The notes under the pieces: generated by a model
Told to the model about the DNA's origin: nothing
Databases searched by the model: none
What the model saw: the letters and a program-made list of their open reading frames with translations, nothing else
Shown here: positions 19,322 to 29,870 of the stretch, one piece after another
Layout of the letters: each line of letters begins with the position of its first letter
How positions within the stretch are numbered: the stretch's first letter is position 1
Assembly (NCBI GenBank): GCA_951640165.1
Contig: OX621255.1
Coordinates: 20,744,001-20,808,000, forward strand
Length of the DNA: 64,000 nucleotides
Direction: 5' to 3'
Source: Pseudoips prasinana
Lineage: Eukaryota > Arthropoda > Insecta > Lepidoptera > Nolidae
Position numbers and translations under genes: made by a program

Positions 19322-19348
19322 AAAAAATACTTAACCCAAAAATGTTAT

Positions 19349-19498
19349 TCTACTATATAAAAATAAGTCGGGTTTTCCTTCCTGACGCTATAACTCCAGA
19401 ACCGAACCGATTTCCTCGGTTTTACACTCGTTGGAAAGGTCTCGGGCTCCGTGAGGTTTACAGCAAAGAAAATTTAACACCGCGGGGCACAGCTAGTT
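19349..19498 (+). mobile_element. Helitron-like element, 3' part
   Basis: Contains GACGCTATAACTCCAGAACC, GGAAAGGTCTCGGGCTCCGT and the 3' end CCGCGGGGCACAGCTAGT. It differs in its 5' sequence from the other subfamilies here. Confidence 0.6.
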
Positions 19499-19638
19499 AC
19501 AGTATAAAAGAGTTTTTCGAGGACAGAACTAAACAGTAAGACAGTGTGCAATATAAAAAATAATTAAATTATAATATGTTAAAGTAAACAGTATAAATAA
19601 AATGATAACATAATAATGAAGGTATATATAAATATAAG

Positions 19639-19775
19639 ATAAGATAACTCTTTATTGTACACCAAAACATTACAGGATAAAAGAATACAATACCATACAT
19701 TTAAAAATGGTACAATTGGCGGCCTTATCACTAAATGTGATCTCTTCCAGGCAACCTAGGCAGGGATTGGAGTAT
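19639..19775 (-). mobile_element. LINE 3' end
   Basis: Reads on the minus strand through GCCTGGAAGAGATCACATTT, GATAAGGCCGCC and ACAATAAAGAGTTATCTTAT, ending in short TAAG/TATC-type repeats. The same 3' end occurs at 30266. Together with the RT tail at 20205-20405, it may be one LINE copy interrupted by the repeat at 19978. Confidence 0.65.
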
Positions 19776-19977
19776 GGAGTAACAGAGATAGGGTAGTTGT
19801 TAGTGTACATAAGTATAGAAATAATACGCACTGGTATCATTACAAAAAACAGAGAGTTTTCTACGTCATATAAGATAAATTACATATATATTATATATTA
19901 ACCTACATACTACATTATATACACGCATATATACTTAAATTTCATAAATAAATAAATACATACATAAAATTCATATC

Positions 19978-20155
19978 AGCTCATCGGGGTGGGGGGAAGG
20001 GTCAGCAACACTTGTTTGCTGACTCTTATAGGCCGGCAACACACCCGACGCGACTCCTCTGGTGTTGCGAGTGTCTATGGGCGGCGGTGATCACTTACCA
20101 TCAGGTGACTCACTTGCTCGTTTGTCGACCTCTAACATAAAAAAAATAAAGCAAA
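19978..20155 (-). repeat. Dispersed repeat (CACCTGATGG family)
   Basis: Reverse copy of a repeat also at 57034-57220 and partly at 2925 and 62590. The minus strand reads CACCTGATGGTAAGTGATCA and GCCGCCCATAGACACTCGCA, with a GGCCGGCAAC-type patch. It is non-coding. Confidence 0.7.
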
Positions 20156-20204
20156 ACTAAAGTAGGAGCTGTTGCTGAAGTTCCATAAACTAGTCGAGAG
20201 TAAA

Positions 20205-20405
20205 TTATGTCGTACCTTTTTGTAGCGACAAGTAGTGATCTTTTACTAGACTCTGAAAGTTGCGTAGAGATTGAGCTTGGCGTACTGACAGTGGCAATGC
20301 ATTCCACAGGCGAGCTTCTTGCACAGCAAACGATTTGTCCAGAAAGATTGTGGAATGTGCTGGCATTGTTAATTTTAAATTATTCGACGATCTCAGAAGT
20401 TTCGA
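20205..20405 (-). pseudogene. Non-LTR RT C-terminal tail
   Basis: Reads LTMPAHSTIFLDKSFAVQ, EARLWNALPLSVRQAQSLRN and FQSLVKDHYLSLQK before a TAA at 20205-20207. This is the typical C-terminus of jockey/CR1/R1-group reverse transcriptases. Only about 65 codons are visible. Confidence 0.75.
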
Positions 20406-20409
20406 ATGT

Positions 20410-20849
20410 GATTCATAAAGGAATGAAATATGTATAATATATATAAATAAATATATAACCTAAGATTAATTAAATAGTTTGTAAGTCATTTTATATTAAA
20501 ATTGTATTGCTGCGCCCTAACGGGGTATCATGTATGTACCTCTACATTCCGTAACACCTATGTATCACTCATGATCGCAATAAATATTTGTATTTGTAGT
20601 TAAACCTCCAGTGTATTGTAGTACTTGACACTCTTATGAGTGCCTAGTAAGCATTATCTAGGGCACTTAAATCGTAGATCTTAAGTAGGCTACTTCAGAC
20701 TTGTGATGGTAATTACTGTTAAGGAATTTATCAAGAAGCATCAGGAAAACCCTTGATTCAGATAGCAATGAAGGATTTAATCAATTCACGTGGCCGGTGC
20801 ATGTATATGTGCGCAGAATTGTTTGCCAATTATATAATAATAATAATAT
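20410..20849. other. No gene recognised
   Basis: AT-rich; nothing assignable beyond low-complexity ATA tracts near 20835. Confidence 0.4.
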
Positions 20850-21088
20850 CTAGGGACAATGTCACACAGATCATCCTAGCCCCAAACTAAGCAAAGCTTG
20901 TACTATGGGTACCAGGCGATGATATACATACTTATATAGATACATAAATACTTATATACATAGAAACCATCCATGACTCAGAAACAAATATTCGTTCATC
21001 ACACAAATATTTGCACTTACCGGGATTCGAACCCAGGACCACCAGCTTCGTACGCAGGAGCACTACCAACTAGGCTACGGTGACCGTC
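20850..21088 (-). mobile_element. tRNA-derived SINE, head type 2
   Basis: Reverse copy. The head at the right end contains the B-box-like GGGATTCGAACCCAGGACC and the tRNA-like ACTAGGCTACGGTGACCG. The tail at the left end is TAGGGACAATGTCACACAGA. Other copies lie at 26987, 29620, 48349 and 57786. Confidence 0.85.
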
Positions 21089-21091
21089 ATA

Positions 21092-21300
21092 TCTTCATAT
21101 CACCCAAGAGACGCCCACAGCTGAACAAAAACGTCCCCCAAAGATCTGCACAATAGCCGGTCTTGCGCTATCCGCATCCAGCGACTTCTAGCGACCCCTA
21201 ACAAGATCATCGGTCCATCTTGTAGGGGGCCTGCACACGTTGTGTCTTCCGGTTTGTGGTCACCGCTCGAGAACCTTTCTGCCCCAACGGCAGTCGGCTA
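21092..21300 (-). pseudogene. Non-LTR RT C-terminal fragment
   Basis: The minus strand reads RWGRKVLER, then RPPTRWTDDLVRG and a degraded remainder, equivalent to the module at 46648-46912. Internal stops and frameshifts are present. It ends in GATATGAAGAT, a decayed form of the GAT-type tail. Confidence 0.7.
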
Positions 21301-21316
21301 TACGAGATTACTATAC

Positions 21317-21590
21317 GGGCCTGTTGGCGTGGTTGCCAGATGCTTGCTTTTCACGCCGGAGGTCGTGGGTTCGATTCCCACTCACTGTTCTGGGTGGGAA
21401 TCTTTGTGTGCATGAACATGTCTGTTTGTCCATAGTCTGGGTGTAATTATCTATATAAGTATGTATTTAGAAAAGAAAATCAGTAGTATATCATGTAGTA
21501 TATCAGTTATCTGGTTTCCATAGTACAAGCTCTGCTTAGTTTGGGATCAGATGGCCGTGTGTGAATAATGTCCCATGATATTATTATTAT
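21317..21590 (+). mobile_element. tRNA-derived SINE, head type 1
   Basis: Near-complete copy: GGGCCTGTTGGCGTGGTTGC head, B-box GTGGGTTCGATTCCCAC, core, and tail GATCAGATGGCCGTGTGTG. A short CACTGTTCTGGGTGGGAATC insertion follows the B-box. Confidence 0.85.
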
Positions 21591-21608
21591 ATGTATACCC
21601 TGTTATTG

Positions 21609-21830
21609 ACTGTCCTGTTGGTCTAGCGGTTAGTGACCGTGACTGTTAAGCCAGAAGTCGTGGGTTCGATTCCCACCTGGGACTATTCTTTGTGTAATGA
21701 ACAGGATTATTTGTTCTGATTTTGGGTGTAATTTGTCTGTAATATGTATGTATTTTGTTATGTATGAATACATATATTTATCAGTTGTCTGCCTACTTTG
21801 GAATCAGATGGTTAGGTGTCCCAAAATGTT
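21609..21830 (+). mobile_element. tRNA-derived SINE, head type 3
   Basis: Head TCCTGTTGGTCTAGCGGTTA with B-box GTGGGTTCGATTCCCACC, a divergent core (TTTTGGGTGTAATTTGTCTG) and the short tail CAGTTGTCTGCC to GTCCCAAAATGTTTATTTA. It could be mistaken for a tRNA gene, but the core and tail continue as in the other SINEs. Confidence 0.8.
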
Positions 21831-21989
21831 TATTTATTTAACTTTAATTTATTTTTTTAAACACAGAATTGTCAGCAGTATTTATTTGAATCTACAAAAA
21901 AAATGCAAGAGGTTTAAAAGATAATATTTGTTTTTACGAACTTCAAAAGTAGGAAGTTATTAATTCATCTGTTTGTCTATTTAAAATAA

Positions 21990-22440
21990 ATTAAATTAAA
22001 AATGTTTTTATTCACGTAGACTTTAAAAAGCGCTTGTAAATAGTCAGAACATGATTGTAGTAATATAGTTGTATACATTATTATTTCTAGTTACATAGAT
22101 ATTTAGGTACACGGATTGTATGAAAACATTTATAGAATTTATTTTATAATAGCAATTATATTTAGCTAGCTTGTATTAAGTTATTGTCAAAGAGATTATG
22201 TTTAAGTTTAATTATCAAAATTTATAGTTTTAGCTATATTTTACTACTTATTGTCTGAATTATTTATTATCATGGCAAACCTTGTGTTAATATCGACGGT
22301 CGCGCTTTAATGCTACCACCGGATCCAATGCGCCCCTATTATGATTGTTATGTGATTTCTCCCTTGTGTGATGGTCTTGTTGAAGGGTAATTGATCCGAT
22401 GGTAGCATTAAAACCTGACCGTCGCTAAACACACAAATAC
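21990..22440 (+). repeat. Dispersed repeat A
   Basis: Begins TTTTTATTCACGTAGACTTT and runs through GTCAGAACATGATTGTAGTA, TTTAGCTAGCTTG and GACGGTCGCGCTTTAATGCT. Copies are at 28303, 31585, 44022 (reverse, partial) and, divergent, 59410. Here the GACGGTC motif (22298) is followed by an imperfect inverted copy near 22391-22430. Confidence 0.7.
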
Positions 22441-24248
22441 CGTCATAATAATAATATTGAATTCTTACCTCAATACCGAACCGTTCAAGATATAGTTAAA
22501 TATACCTTAAAATGTTAGTACCTAATGACAATTAATTAAACAAACTTTAAATAATCTTTACGACAATCACTTCAAGATATTAGTTATTTTCCTAAACCAT
22601 TACTGTCACAAATTCAATTATAAATCTGTTTATCAGATATAAGTAACAGATTATAAGGATTTTTACTCTGATTTAAATATATATAGTTAATGTTTAATAG
22701 TACAATTCATGTCCTGATTATTTAAAACACTTTTTAAATTCTATGTGAGTAAAAAACAGTTTGTGAACAAATTAAAAAATTTCTTATTTTTTAGTTCATA
22801 AAGGATGCGTTCAGAATAGTCTCAAGCAATAATTTTCTTCAAATCGTTTGACATATTAGTGTAGTCACAGAGAGTAAATTGTGATCGCAAGAAGAAATTC
22901 ATACAATCACCTACTGATAGTCGTCACATAGATTTCTGTATAATCTTAACGTGTAAAATGGATAAAGGAGGAATAATTTCCCTGCAATGTTTTCTCCCAA
23001 TATAATCCTTGTATAGGTCGAACTCTATCAACAATTTACCATCCAAAATAAGCTTAAATGCAAACATGAAGTCAATAAACTATAAGTCATTCATCTACCT
23101 ATTCCTGGCAAATGTTATTAACTAAACTATAAAGTGACCTCCTACTCACGCGGTATACGTAAACTGTACTCATTCTCCAAGAAATACATCTTCCTACGTG
23201 TTCATAAACGTGGAGCAAACTCGTAAAGTGCCCAACACCAGAATACGCGAACCATTGATACGTTTTCGCAAGACACGTTGAGTTATAGGACCACCGTGAC
23301 ATATCTGGCACGCGGTCAACTATGCGCTTGCGCCAGTGATACACTGCAGTATCCACTCCACATTGATATAATACGTTGTATATGTGGCGGGATGGTTAAG
23401 GTAAAGGTAAGGGTATGAAACTACCGTGACTTATTATTTTACAAGTTCCGTATTTGCCAATTACAAGAATACTGACTAAGAAAAGAGCTTTTTTTGTTAA
23501 CGACGATGGTAACTGACTGTTAACGTATACTGTTGGGATGGATAAGATGACGGTGTGTGAATAATGTCCTACGATTTTACTGTATGAAATAATTTTCCTT
23601 GAAAGTGATTATAAAGAGCCACTTCCATTATATTTACAAATTAAATTAAATTAAATAAGTAATGGAATCAGGCGTTACTTTTCGTAAATCCATAACATTG
23701 ATAATGCATAATTAATATGAAATGTTAATTCCGCTAATTATCAGTTTATCAAGCCGGGGTGCAAAATGCACCGCCCTCCCTCCCGTAAAAAATATCTACA
23801 TGCAAGAAGACAATGTTGAGGAGTTAATGGCGGGGATATGTATTAATGAATAATAAGTTAATGAATTTAGAATCTTATATCTAACGAAATATACACCACT
23901 TAATCTTCGCTTTCATTTCTCAAGATCAATCCAAAAACACCACAAACACGTGAAAAAATTGATTCCCCACTTAATGTGTCAGAGTACATCGGTGAGTACA
24001 GTGAATTTTGTTTTCCTTATTTTTATTTATTGACATGACTAACTAATATTTACATTAGCATATTATTATAGACTCTTTGATTTAAGCTGTGGACAGACAG
24101 ACGTTCGGACATGGCGAAACTACAAGGCACTTTGCTGAATAGGGAACATGAAAAAACGCTTTGAATTCGGACCGGTTTCGGTTAATATGCTTCAAGCTTA
24201 TAACAAAGGTAAATAGTCGGAACATTAATAGTATTTCTTTTGTTTTCT
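22441..24248. other. No gene recognised; SINE tail scrap
   Basis: Long AT-rich unassigned stretch. The only recognisable piece is a SINE-tail-like GATGACGGTGTGTGAATAAT near 23548-23567. The open frame at 23099-23356 (-) has no domain. Confidence 0.4.
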
Positions 24249-24490
24249 GGGACATTATTAACACAAGGCCATCTGATCCCCAACTAAGCAGAGCTTGTAC
24301 TATTGAAACCAGACAACTGATATAACACACATACTACTTTCTTTTGTAAATACATACTTATATAGATAATTACACCCAGACTAAGGACAAACAGACATGT
24401 TCATGCACACAGATATCTGACCTGGGTGGGTATCGAACCCACGACCTGTGGCGTGGAAGGCAAGCATCTACCTACCACGCCAACATGCCC
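24249..24490 (-). mobile_element. tRNA-derived SINE, head type 1
   Basis: Reverse copy: tail GGGACATTATTAACACAAGG at the left, core with CAGACATGTTCATGCACACA, and head with GTATCGAACCCACGACC and CCACGCCAACATGCCC at the right. Confidence 0.85.
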
Positions 24491-24519
24491 GATTCGATCG
24501 TGACGTATATTTGATTAAT

Positions 24520-24940
24520 AATAATAATAATCGTTTATTTCGGATAAAACATTCTCCATATATTGTTAGTACAAAGTTCTTAACCTACTGTTAGTAATCT
24601 TATAATATAGTAACAAACAAATGCACTGAATAACAACAACACAACTGGGTATCACAATAACCTGGTATGTAGCTGAATCCAGTGCTTTAACATTGGGATA
24701 TCCCACCTATCACATAATACGCTCAGAATGCTGTGGGAGCTGACACGCATTCTGTGCAATATTGAAGCGCTACGCTTGCGGATGATGGCAGCAAAACCAT
24801 CAACCGACGCCTCCGCAAACATCGCCGAAGCACTACAAAAACGTGGCAGCCCCATCAGCATCCTAAACGCATTGTTGTACTGAACACGCAATGCACTGAA
24901 TGCCCGCCGCGTATATCTGCTCCACAGATTAATTAGAATA
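24520..24940 (-). pseudogene. Non-LTR RT C-terminal fragment with ATT-type tail
   Basis: On the minus strand from about 24940 it reads SRYTRRAFSALRVQYNNAFR, LMGLPRFCSASAMFAEASVD and RWDIPMLKHWIQLH, ending in a stop at 24652. This is the C-terminus of a lepidopteran LINE type. The 3' UTR ends at 24520 in ATT repeats, the expected microsatellite tail. The upstream RT core is missing (5' truncation). Confidence 0.8.
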
Positions 24941-24949
24941 TAATTTAAT

Positions 24950-25513
24950 TTAAGATAATAACGCTTTAGTTAAATATGTAGTAGTTGAAGCTCTTGTCAA
25001 ATTGGTTATTTAAGGTTTTTAAATATTAAATATCAATACGTATAGTTTCAGATATATTTAACGTAAGTGTCGGTACCATTTAAGCAAGATGTGTCTAAAT
25101 GGTATACTACTAGAACACTCCTCTATATCGGTCCGTGGGTAAAAATAGCATGTTTGAAGCCAAGGCCGGTAATGGTATTAAGGAAAGCCCCGTTTGTCAA
25201 GGAGGACCTTGTTACTACCTAATTACACCAAAGTAATTAATTACTTAATGAAGAAAACGCATCAATTAAACAGTATTAAAAATAATGATGAGTAGGAGCA
25301 TGAGAACTGACTTCATAAAACAATGAATGAATATCCATTGGCTTGAGTTTTCCTTAAACTTTTAGTATACAACGATGCAGAAGTAATATTGGTCTCATTC
25401 TATTGCTTTAACTGCTTCACCGGACAATGGTGGCGAGCAAGGCAGGCAGAGTAAAATAATACTACAAACGAAATAAAATTTGACTACCATGTTAGTCTAG
25501 TGATTCGTGATTA
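24950..25513. other. No gene recognised
   Basis: AT-rich; I see no repeat or coding signal. Confidence 0.4.
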
Positions 25514-25702
25514 CTAATATTATAAATGCGAAAGTTTGTGAGTATGGATGTATTTATGTGTGGAGGTTTGCTACTCTTTCACGCTAAAACTAAGGAACTA
25601 ATTTTGATGAAACTTTATAGTAACATAGATTATACATCCGTATAAAACATAGGCTGTAATATATAACGTATAACGCGAGTGAAACCGCGTGGAACAGCTA
25701 AT
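25514..25702 (+). mobile_element. Helitron-like element, first of an adjacent pair
   Basis: Starts ACTAATATTATAAATGCGAA and ends GAAACCGCGTGGAACAGCTA. The next element begins immediately after it. Confidence 0.65.
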
Positions 25703-26014
25703 CTATACATATAATAAAATCGTAGGAAAGTCAAAACTGTACATTGAATATTTTTTTAAAGGACACATGGGCTGTGATCTATAATCGATATCGAAGCCAA
25801 AAATATAGTTTTGAGAATTTTGGTCTGTATGTCTGTTTGTCTGTATGTATGTCCGGGCTAAACTCAAAAAGTACTGCGTGGATTTACTTCAAATTTTGCA
25901 TCAATGTTACTAAGACGTCGGGTCAACATATAGGCTACATATTATCACCTTCGGGGGAGGAGCTGTGATAATTTATAACATTTAACGCGGGTAAAACCGC
26001 GGGGCACAGCTAGT
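25703..26014 (+). mobile_element. Helitron-like element, second of an adjacent pair
   Basis: Starts about CTATACATATAATAAAATCG and ends AAACCGCGGGGCACAGCTAG. It is the subfamily of 6483-6790 and 59932-60225. The open frame at 25744-25968 is not a gene. Confidence 0.7.
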
Positions 26015-26015
26015 A

Positions 26016-26485
26016 TTAAAATAAATCATAACACACGACTTTCTTCCTCAATTAAAGATTAAGCGTTGTATATTTTCAAATTAAACTAAAAAGGAACTCA
26101 AATGTTACTGAAATCAAAAATCATCTTTTTGACATTTTGTGATGTCCTTGTCTATGCACAGTATTTACATGTAATTGTAAATTCCTTTTGGCCACACTTA
26201 AGGCTCGAAATCATGCTTCTTTTTTTCAAATTTTGTGTTGAGCCCGCTTTAATTTACAAGGTCAGTTTGAAGATCTCTTCTTTTACGGCTTTATATTGAG
26301 CGTGAAATTGTCCATTAAAGTTTGTTTTGTGTGTTTTAAACATAATAAACAATAAAGACGGGATTTGCCATAATCATCAACGCTTGCTTTGTGCACGCAA
26401 ACTTCACTTGCCACCAAGAACATTTAAAGAGAACTCTAAGGCTTGCATCAGGTTTTCCTTCGGCGTTTTACGTACGATATAAATA
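26016..26485. other. No gene recognised
   Basis: AT-rich, unassigned. A 65-codon frame at 26102-26299 has no recognised domain. Confidence 0.4.
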
Positions 26486-26575
26486 AGTACTACCTAAATA
26501 GCCGTTGGTTTGAGATCAAGTTGCAGTCGCTGTACTGCAACTTGATCTCAAACCAAAGGCAATTCAGGTAGTACT
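26486..26575. repeat. Near-perfect 41-bp palindrome with 8-nt loop
   Basis: Arms 26486-26526 and 26535-26575 flank TCGCTGTA. The 22 bases nearest the loop are perfectly paired; about 4 mismatches lie further out. Confidence 0.9.
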
Positions 26576-26615
26576 GGTCTAACCACTAGACTACGTTTTT
26601 TTATATGATGTTATA

Positions 26616-26806
26616 GTAGTGCTTCACGGTTTCACCCGCGTTAGAAATTCTAAATTATAGCCTATGTGTTACCCGGATATATATAAGTAATATTACGAGT
26701 ACTACAAAGTTTCTTAAAAATCCGTTCCGTAGTTTTTGTGTGAAAGAGAAACAAACATCCATACATCCATACTCACAAACTTTCGCATTTATAATATAAA
26801 GATACT
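26616..26806 (-). mobile_element. Helitron-like element, one of an adjacent pair
   Basis: Reverse: the left end reads AGTGCTTCACGGTTTCACCC (a decayed CTAG hairpin end) and the right end TTCGCATTTATAATATAAAG. Confidence 0.6.
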
Positions 26807-26953
26807 AGCTGTGACTTACGGTTTCACCCGTTATTCGGCGATATAAACTATCTGACTACAAAGTTTCATCAAAATCCGTTCCGTCCCCGTTTTTGCGTGA
26901 AACATCCGTACATCCGTACTCACAAACTTTAGCATTTGTAATATTAGTAGGAT
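26807..26953 (-). mobile_element. Helitron-like element, one of an adjacent pair
   Basis: Begins CTAGCTGTGACTTACGGTTT directly after the preceding copy and ends TTTGTAATATTAGTAGGATT. Reverse orientation. Confidence 0.6.
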
Positions 26954-26986
26954 TCTTTTCGGGCCAGGATTTATTTTTATAATAAT

Positions 26987-27224
26987 ATCTGGGGACAATG
27001 TCACACAGATCATCCTAGCCCCAAACTAAGCAAAGCTTGTACTATGGGTACCAGGCGACGATATACATACTTATATATATAGATAAATACTTATATACAT
27101 ACAAAACATCCATGACTCAGAAACAAATGTTCGTGCTCATCACACAAATATTTTCACTTACCGGGATTCGAAACCAGGACCACCAGCTGCGTAGGCATGA
27201 TCACTACCAACTAGGCTACGGTGA
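26987..27224 (-). mobile_element. tRNA-derived SINE, head type 2
   Basis: Reverse copy: tail TGGGGACAATGTCACACAGA, core ATGTTCGTGCTCATCACAC, head GGGATTCGAAACCAGGACC to CTACGGTGAA. Confidence 0.85.
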
Positions 27225-27384
27225 ATTACTTCTTTTCTGTTTTTATTTACCTAAAGGATTTTAAATAGGTAATAGAACCCTAAAGACTATAAAGGAATTA
27301 TTTTTCCGATGCCAGCATAAAACAATTTATTTAAATTGAAACATTTCGTTTCAATTTATCTTAAGATTTTTAATCAGACTATAT

Positions 27385-27507
27385 AAATGTTAAACTTTAT
27401 AAATTATAGCCTATGGTGTAAAGTTTCATTAAAATCCATTCGGTAGTTTTTACGTGAAAGAGTAACAAACATCCTTCATCCATACTTACAAACTTTCGCT
27501 TTATAAT
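27385..27507 (-). mobile_element. Helitron-like element, 3' truncated
   Basis: Lacks the CTAG end at its left, retains TAGCCTATGGTG and the 5' sequence ACAAACTTTCGCTTTATAAT, and is joined directly to the next copy. Confidence 0.55.
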
Positions 27508-27695
27508 ACTAGCTGTGCCCCGCGGTTTTATCCGCGTTAAACTTAATACATTATGGCCTATGTGTTAATCCAGGATGTCAGCTAACTCCATACCAAATTT
27601 TATTAAAATCGCTTCAGCCGTTTCGACGTGATGAAGTAACAAACATACACACCCACACAGTCACAAACTTTCGCCTTTATACTTTTAGTAGGATT
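27508..27695 (-). mobile_element. Helitron-like element
   Basis: Full-looking reverse copy: CTAGCTGTGCCCCGCGGTTT at the left, GGATGTCAGCTAACTCCATA inside, CTTTCGCCTTTATACTTTTA at the right. Confidence 0.7.
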
Positions 27696-27699
27696 AGTA

Positions 27700-28088
27700 A
27701 GATATGCTTATTTTAAAATAGCACTGTCTTATTGCTTACGATATTTTTTTGCTATCCTAATAAACTATGACCTACTTTTCACGTCAACAAAAGCAACCAT
27801 CAAATCTCTAAACGAAATAGCGTAAAAACTCTATTTCCTTATAGAATAGTAGTTATTTTTTGCATGAGGCTATCATTGTAATTACTGTAGGAAAGTGGCC
27901 AGCATCGGTTAGTAATTTACTAGAAAAAAATACGGAAAACATAGCTATTGTTTAACTGAAGGCCTGGACCGGTTTGATGAGTTTCCTTGAAGTATTTCTG
28001 TATGAAGCATCAGCTGATTTAGCCCAAGTGTGATTTAACATTTTACCGCATGTAGAAGCGACGGCCGTTGTGGCAGTTCTAGGATATA
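27700..28088. other. No gene recognised
   Basis: AT-rich, unassigned. Confidence 0.4.
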
Positions 28089-28212
28089 TGTGCCCCGCCC
28101 ACTCCCACTTCCGTTTGGCAATTCTTTCGGCTATGACAGCTACTTTGGATCACCTGCGGATTTCGACCTTTCTGATTCGATCTCGCAGCAATATTTCCAG
28201 CATAGCTATGGA
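28089..28212 (-). pseudogene. Non-LTR RT C-terminal fragment
   Basis: The minus strand reads MLEILLRDRIRKVEIRR, a stop, then SKVAVIAERIAKRKWEWAGHI, the segment just N-terminal to the module kept at 46648. It is followed on + by a CA microsatellite at 28244-28276. Confidence 0.7.
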
Positions 28213-28241
28213 TCCGGTGTAGTATTAAAACACGATCGTCG

Positions 28242-28277
<36 letters not shown>

Positions 28278-28302
28278 CGTCCGTCATAATAATGTTATTA
28301 AA

Positions 28303-28690
28303 AAAATAAGGGTTTTTATTCACGTAGACTTTAAAAAAGCGCTTGTAAATAGTCAGAACATGTTTGTAGTAATATAGTTGTATAAATTATTGTTTCTAGT
28401 AACATAGATATTTAGGTACGCATTGTATTGATTGTATGAAAACATTTATAAAATTTATTTTATAATAGCAATGATATTTAGCTAGCTCGTATCAAGTTAT
28501 TGTCAAGTATAATCACTTGACAATAACTTGATACGAGCTAGCTAGTTTAAGTTTAATTATCTTGTTTTAGTCCAATATTTTTACTACATATTGTCAATGG
28601 TTCTGTCTATATTAAGGTATTATTATTATGACGGACCTTGTGTTAATAACGACGGTCACGCTTTGATGCTATTCAATTCTTTCCTCAATA
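28303..28690 (+). repeat. Dispersed repeat A with internal palindrome
   Basis: Copy of the family at 21990, from TTTTTATTCACGTAGACTTT to GACGGTCACGCTTTGATGCT. Its TAGCTAGC region has been converted to a perfect palindrome (28479-28544). Confidence 0.75.
28479..28544. repeat. Perfect 29-bp palindrome with 8-nt loop
   Basis: Arms 28479-28507 and 28516-28544 are exact reverse complements around TATAATCA. The sister repeat copies (22170, 31897) have only the left-arm sequence, so the right arm is extra here. Confidence 0.95.
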
Positions 28691-28766
28691 TAGACAGTAC
28701 CATTAAGACAACGTAGTTAAATATATCTAAAACTATAAGTATTGACAATTTAAAAACCTTAAATCT

Positions 28767-29091
28767 ATACATCTATACAAATAAATAAAATTGAAGTGTC
28801 TGTTTGTAATATTTAAATAACCGATTTTTAACATGTATATGAATATTTATACGGCACATACTCCAAAATATATTTTTTTACAATTTTTGTCTGTCTGTCT
28901 GTCTGTTTGTTCCGGCTAATCTCTGAAATGGCTGGACCGATTTTAACGGGACTTTTATTGGCAGATAGCTGATGTAATAAGGAGTAACTTAGGCTACTTT
29001 TATTTTAGATAAGTCATTTATTTAAAAAAAAACAAAAATAAAACAAAATAAACTAATTAAAACGCGGACGAAGTCGCGGGCACAGCTAGTA
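28767..29091 (+). mobile_element. Helitron-like element, subfamily with long 5' part
   Basis: Ends GCGGACGAAGTCGCGGGCAC and AGCTAGT. The interior has TGTCTG repeats and GGCTGGACCGATTTTAACGG. Same subfamily as 33399-33692 and 61006-61312. Confidence 0.65.
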
Positions 29092-29092
29092 A

Positions 29093-29619
29093 CCAATAAG
29101 AATAACTTCAAGAAATGCCTATATTCTACTTAGCAAATATAAGTTACGATCGAATAATTTACTTGTACCTAGAATTAAATATCTGTAGTTAATTGGCCAT
29201 ATTCCGAATATTTCCAAGCGCCTTTAAAAGTCTTTGTGACATTAAAAACAAAAAATAGCACCTCGCCACCTTCCAAAGAGCACTTTACGTGACCTTGAGC
29301 CTTCTTATGAGGCCCATAGTATGCGACCACGTCTCTGATCTACAACTTCTATAAGTCATCACTGGCAGCATATACTGGTCTATACTTTTGACTTGAAACA
29401 CAGCGGTATTTGGAACGAGAGGATATTACGTGAAATTAGCCCGGCACGTTGTATTAAAAAATATCTGGATCTTTATTATTCCTTTCAGACTTTTTATTTT
29501 CAGTAATACAACTATCCTCAGACTGAAGTAGCTTTATGTCAACAATCGTTTTGTTTCAGTCGGACTTAGGGTGCAAATTGATAAGTAAATAGTTTTGTGA
29601 GGTGGCATTTCAGTATTAG
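29093..29619. other. No gene recognised
   Basis: Unassigned AT-rich sequence. Confidence 0.4.
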
Positions 29620-29870
29620 AGACGGTCACCATAGCCTAGTTGGTAGTGCTCCTGCCTACGAAGCTGGTGGTCCTGGGTTCGAATCCCGGTAAGTGCAAAT
29701 ATTTGTGTGATGAGCATGAATATTTGTTTCTGAGTCATGGATGTTTTCTATGTATTTAAGTATTTATCTATCTATATAAGTATGTATATCGTCGACTGGT
29801 ACCCATAGTACAAGCTTTGCTTAGTTTGGGGCTAGGATGATCTGTGTGACATTGTCCCTAGATATTATTA
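29620..29870 (+). mobile_element. tRNA-derived SINE, head type 2
   Basis: Head GGTCACCATAGCCTAGTTGG, B-box GGGTTCGAATCCCGG, core TATTTGTGTGATGAGCATGA, tail GGGGCTAGGATGATCTGTGT. Confidence 0.88.

Noticed and set aside
21609..21682. Possible tRNA gene
   Set aside because: The head has an A- and B-box but continues into a SINE core and tail. The same applies to the tRNA-like heads at 29620, 49641, 57786 and others.
23099..23356. 85-codon minus-strand frame as a host exon
   Set aside because: No domain, no splice context, AT-rich surroundings.
28090..28377. 95-codon frame with a Thr-His run
   Set aside because: The run is a CA microsatellite and the rest is antisense to an RT fragment.
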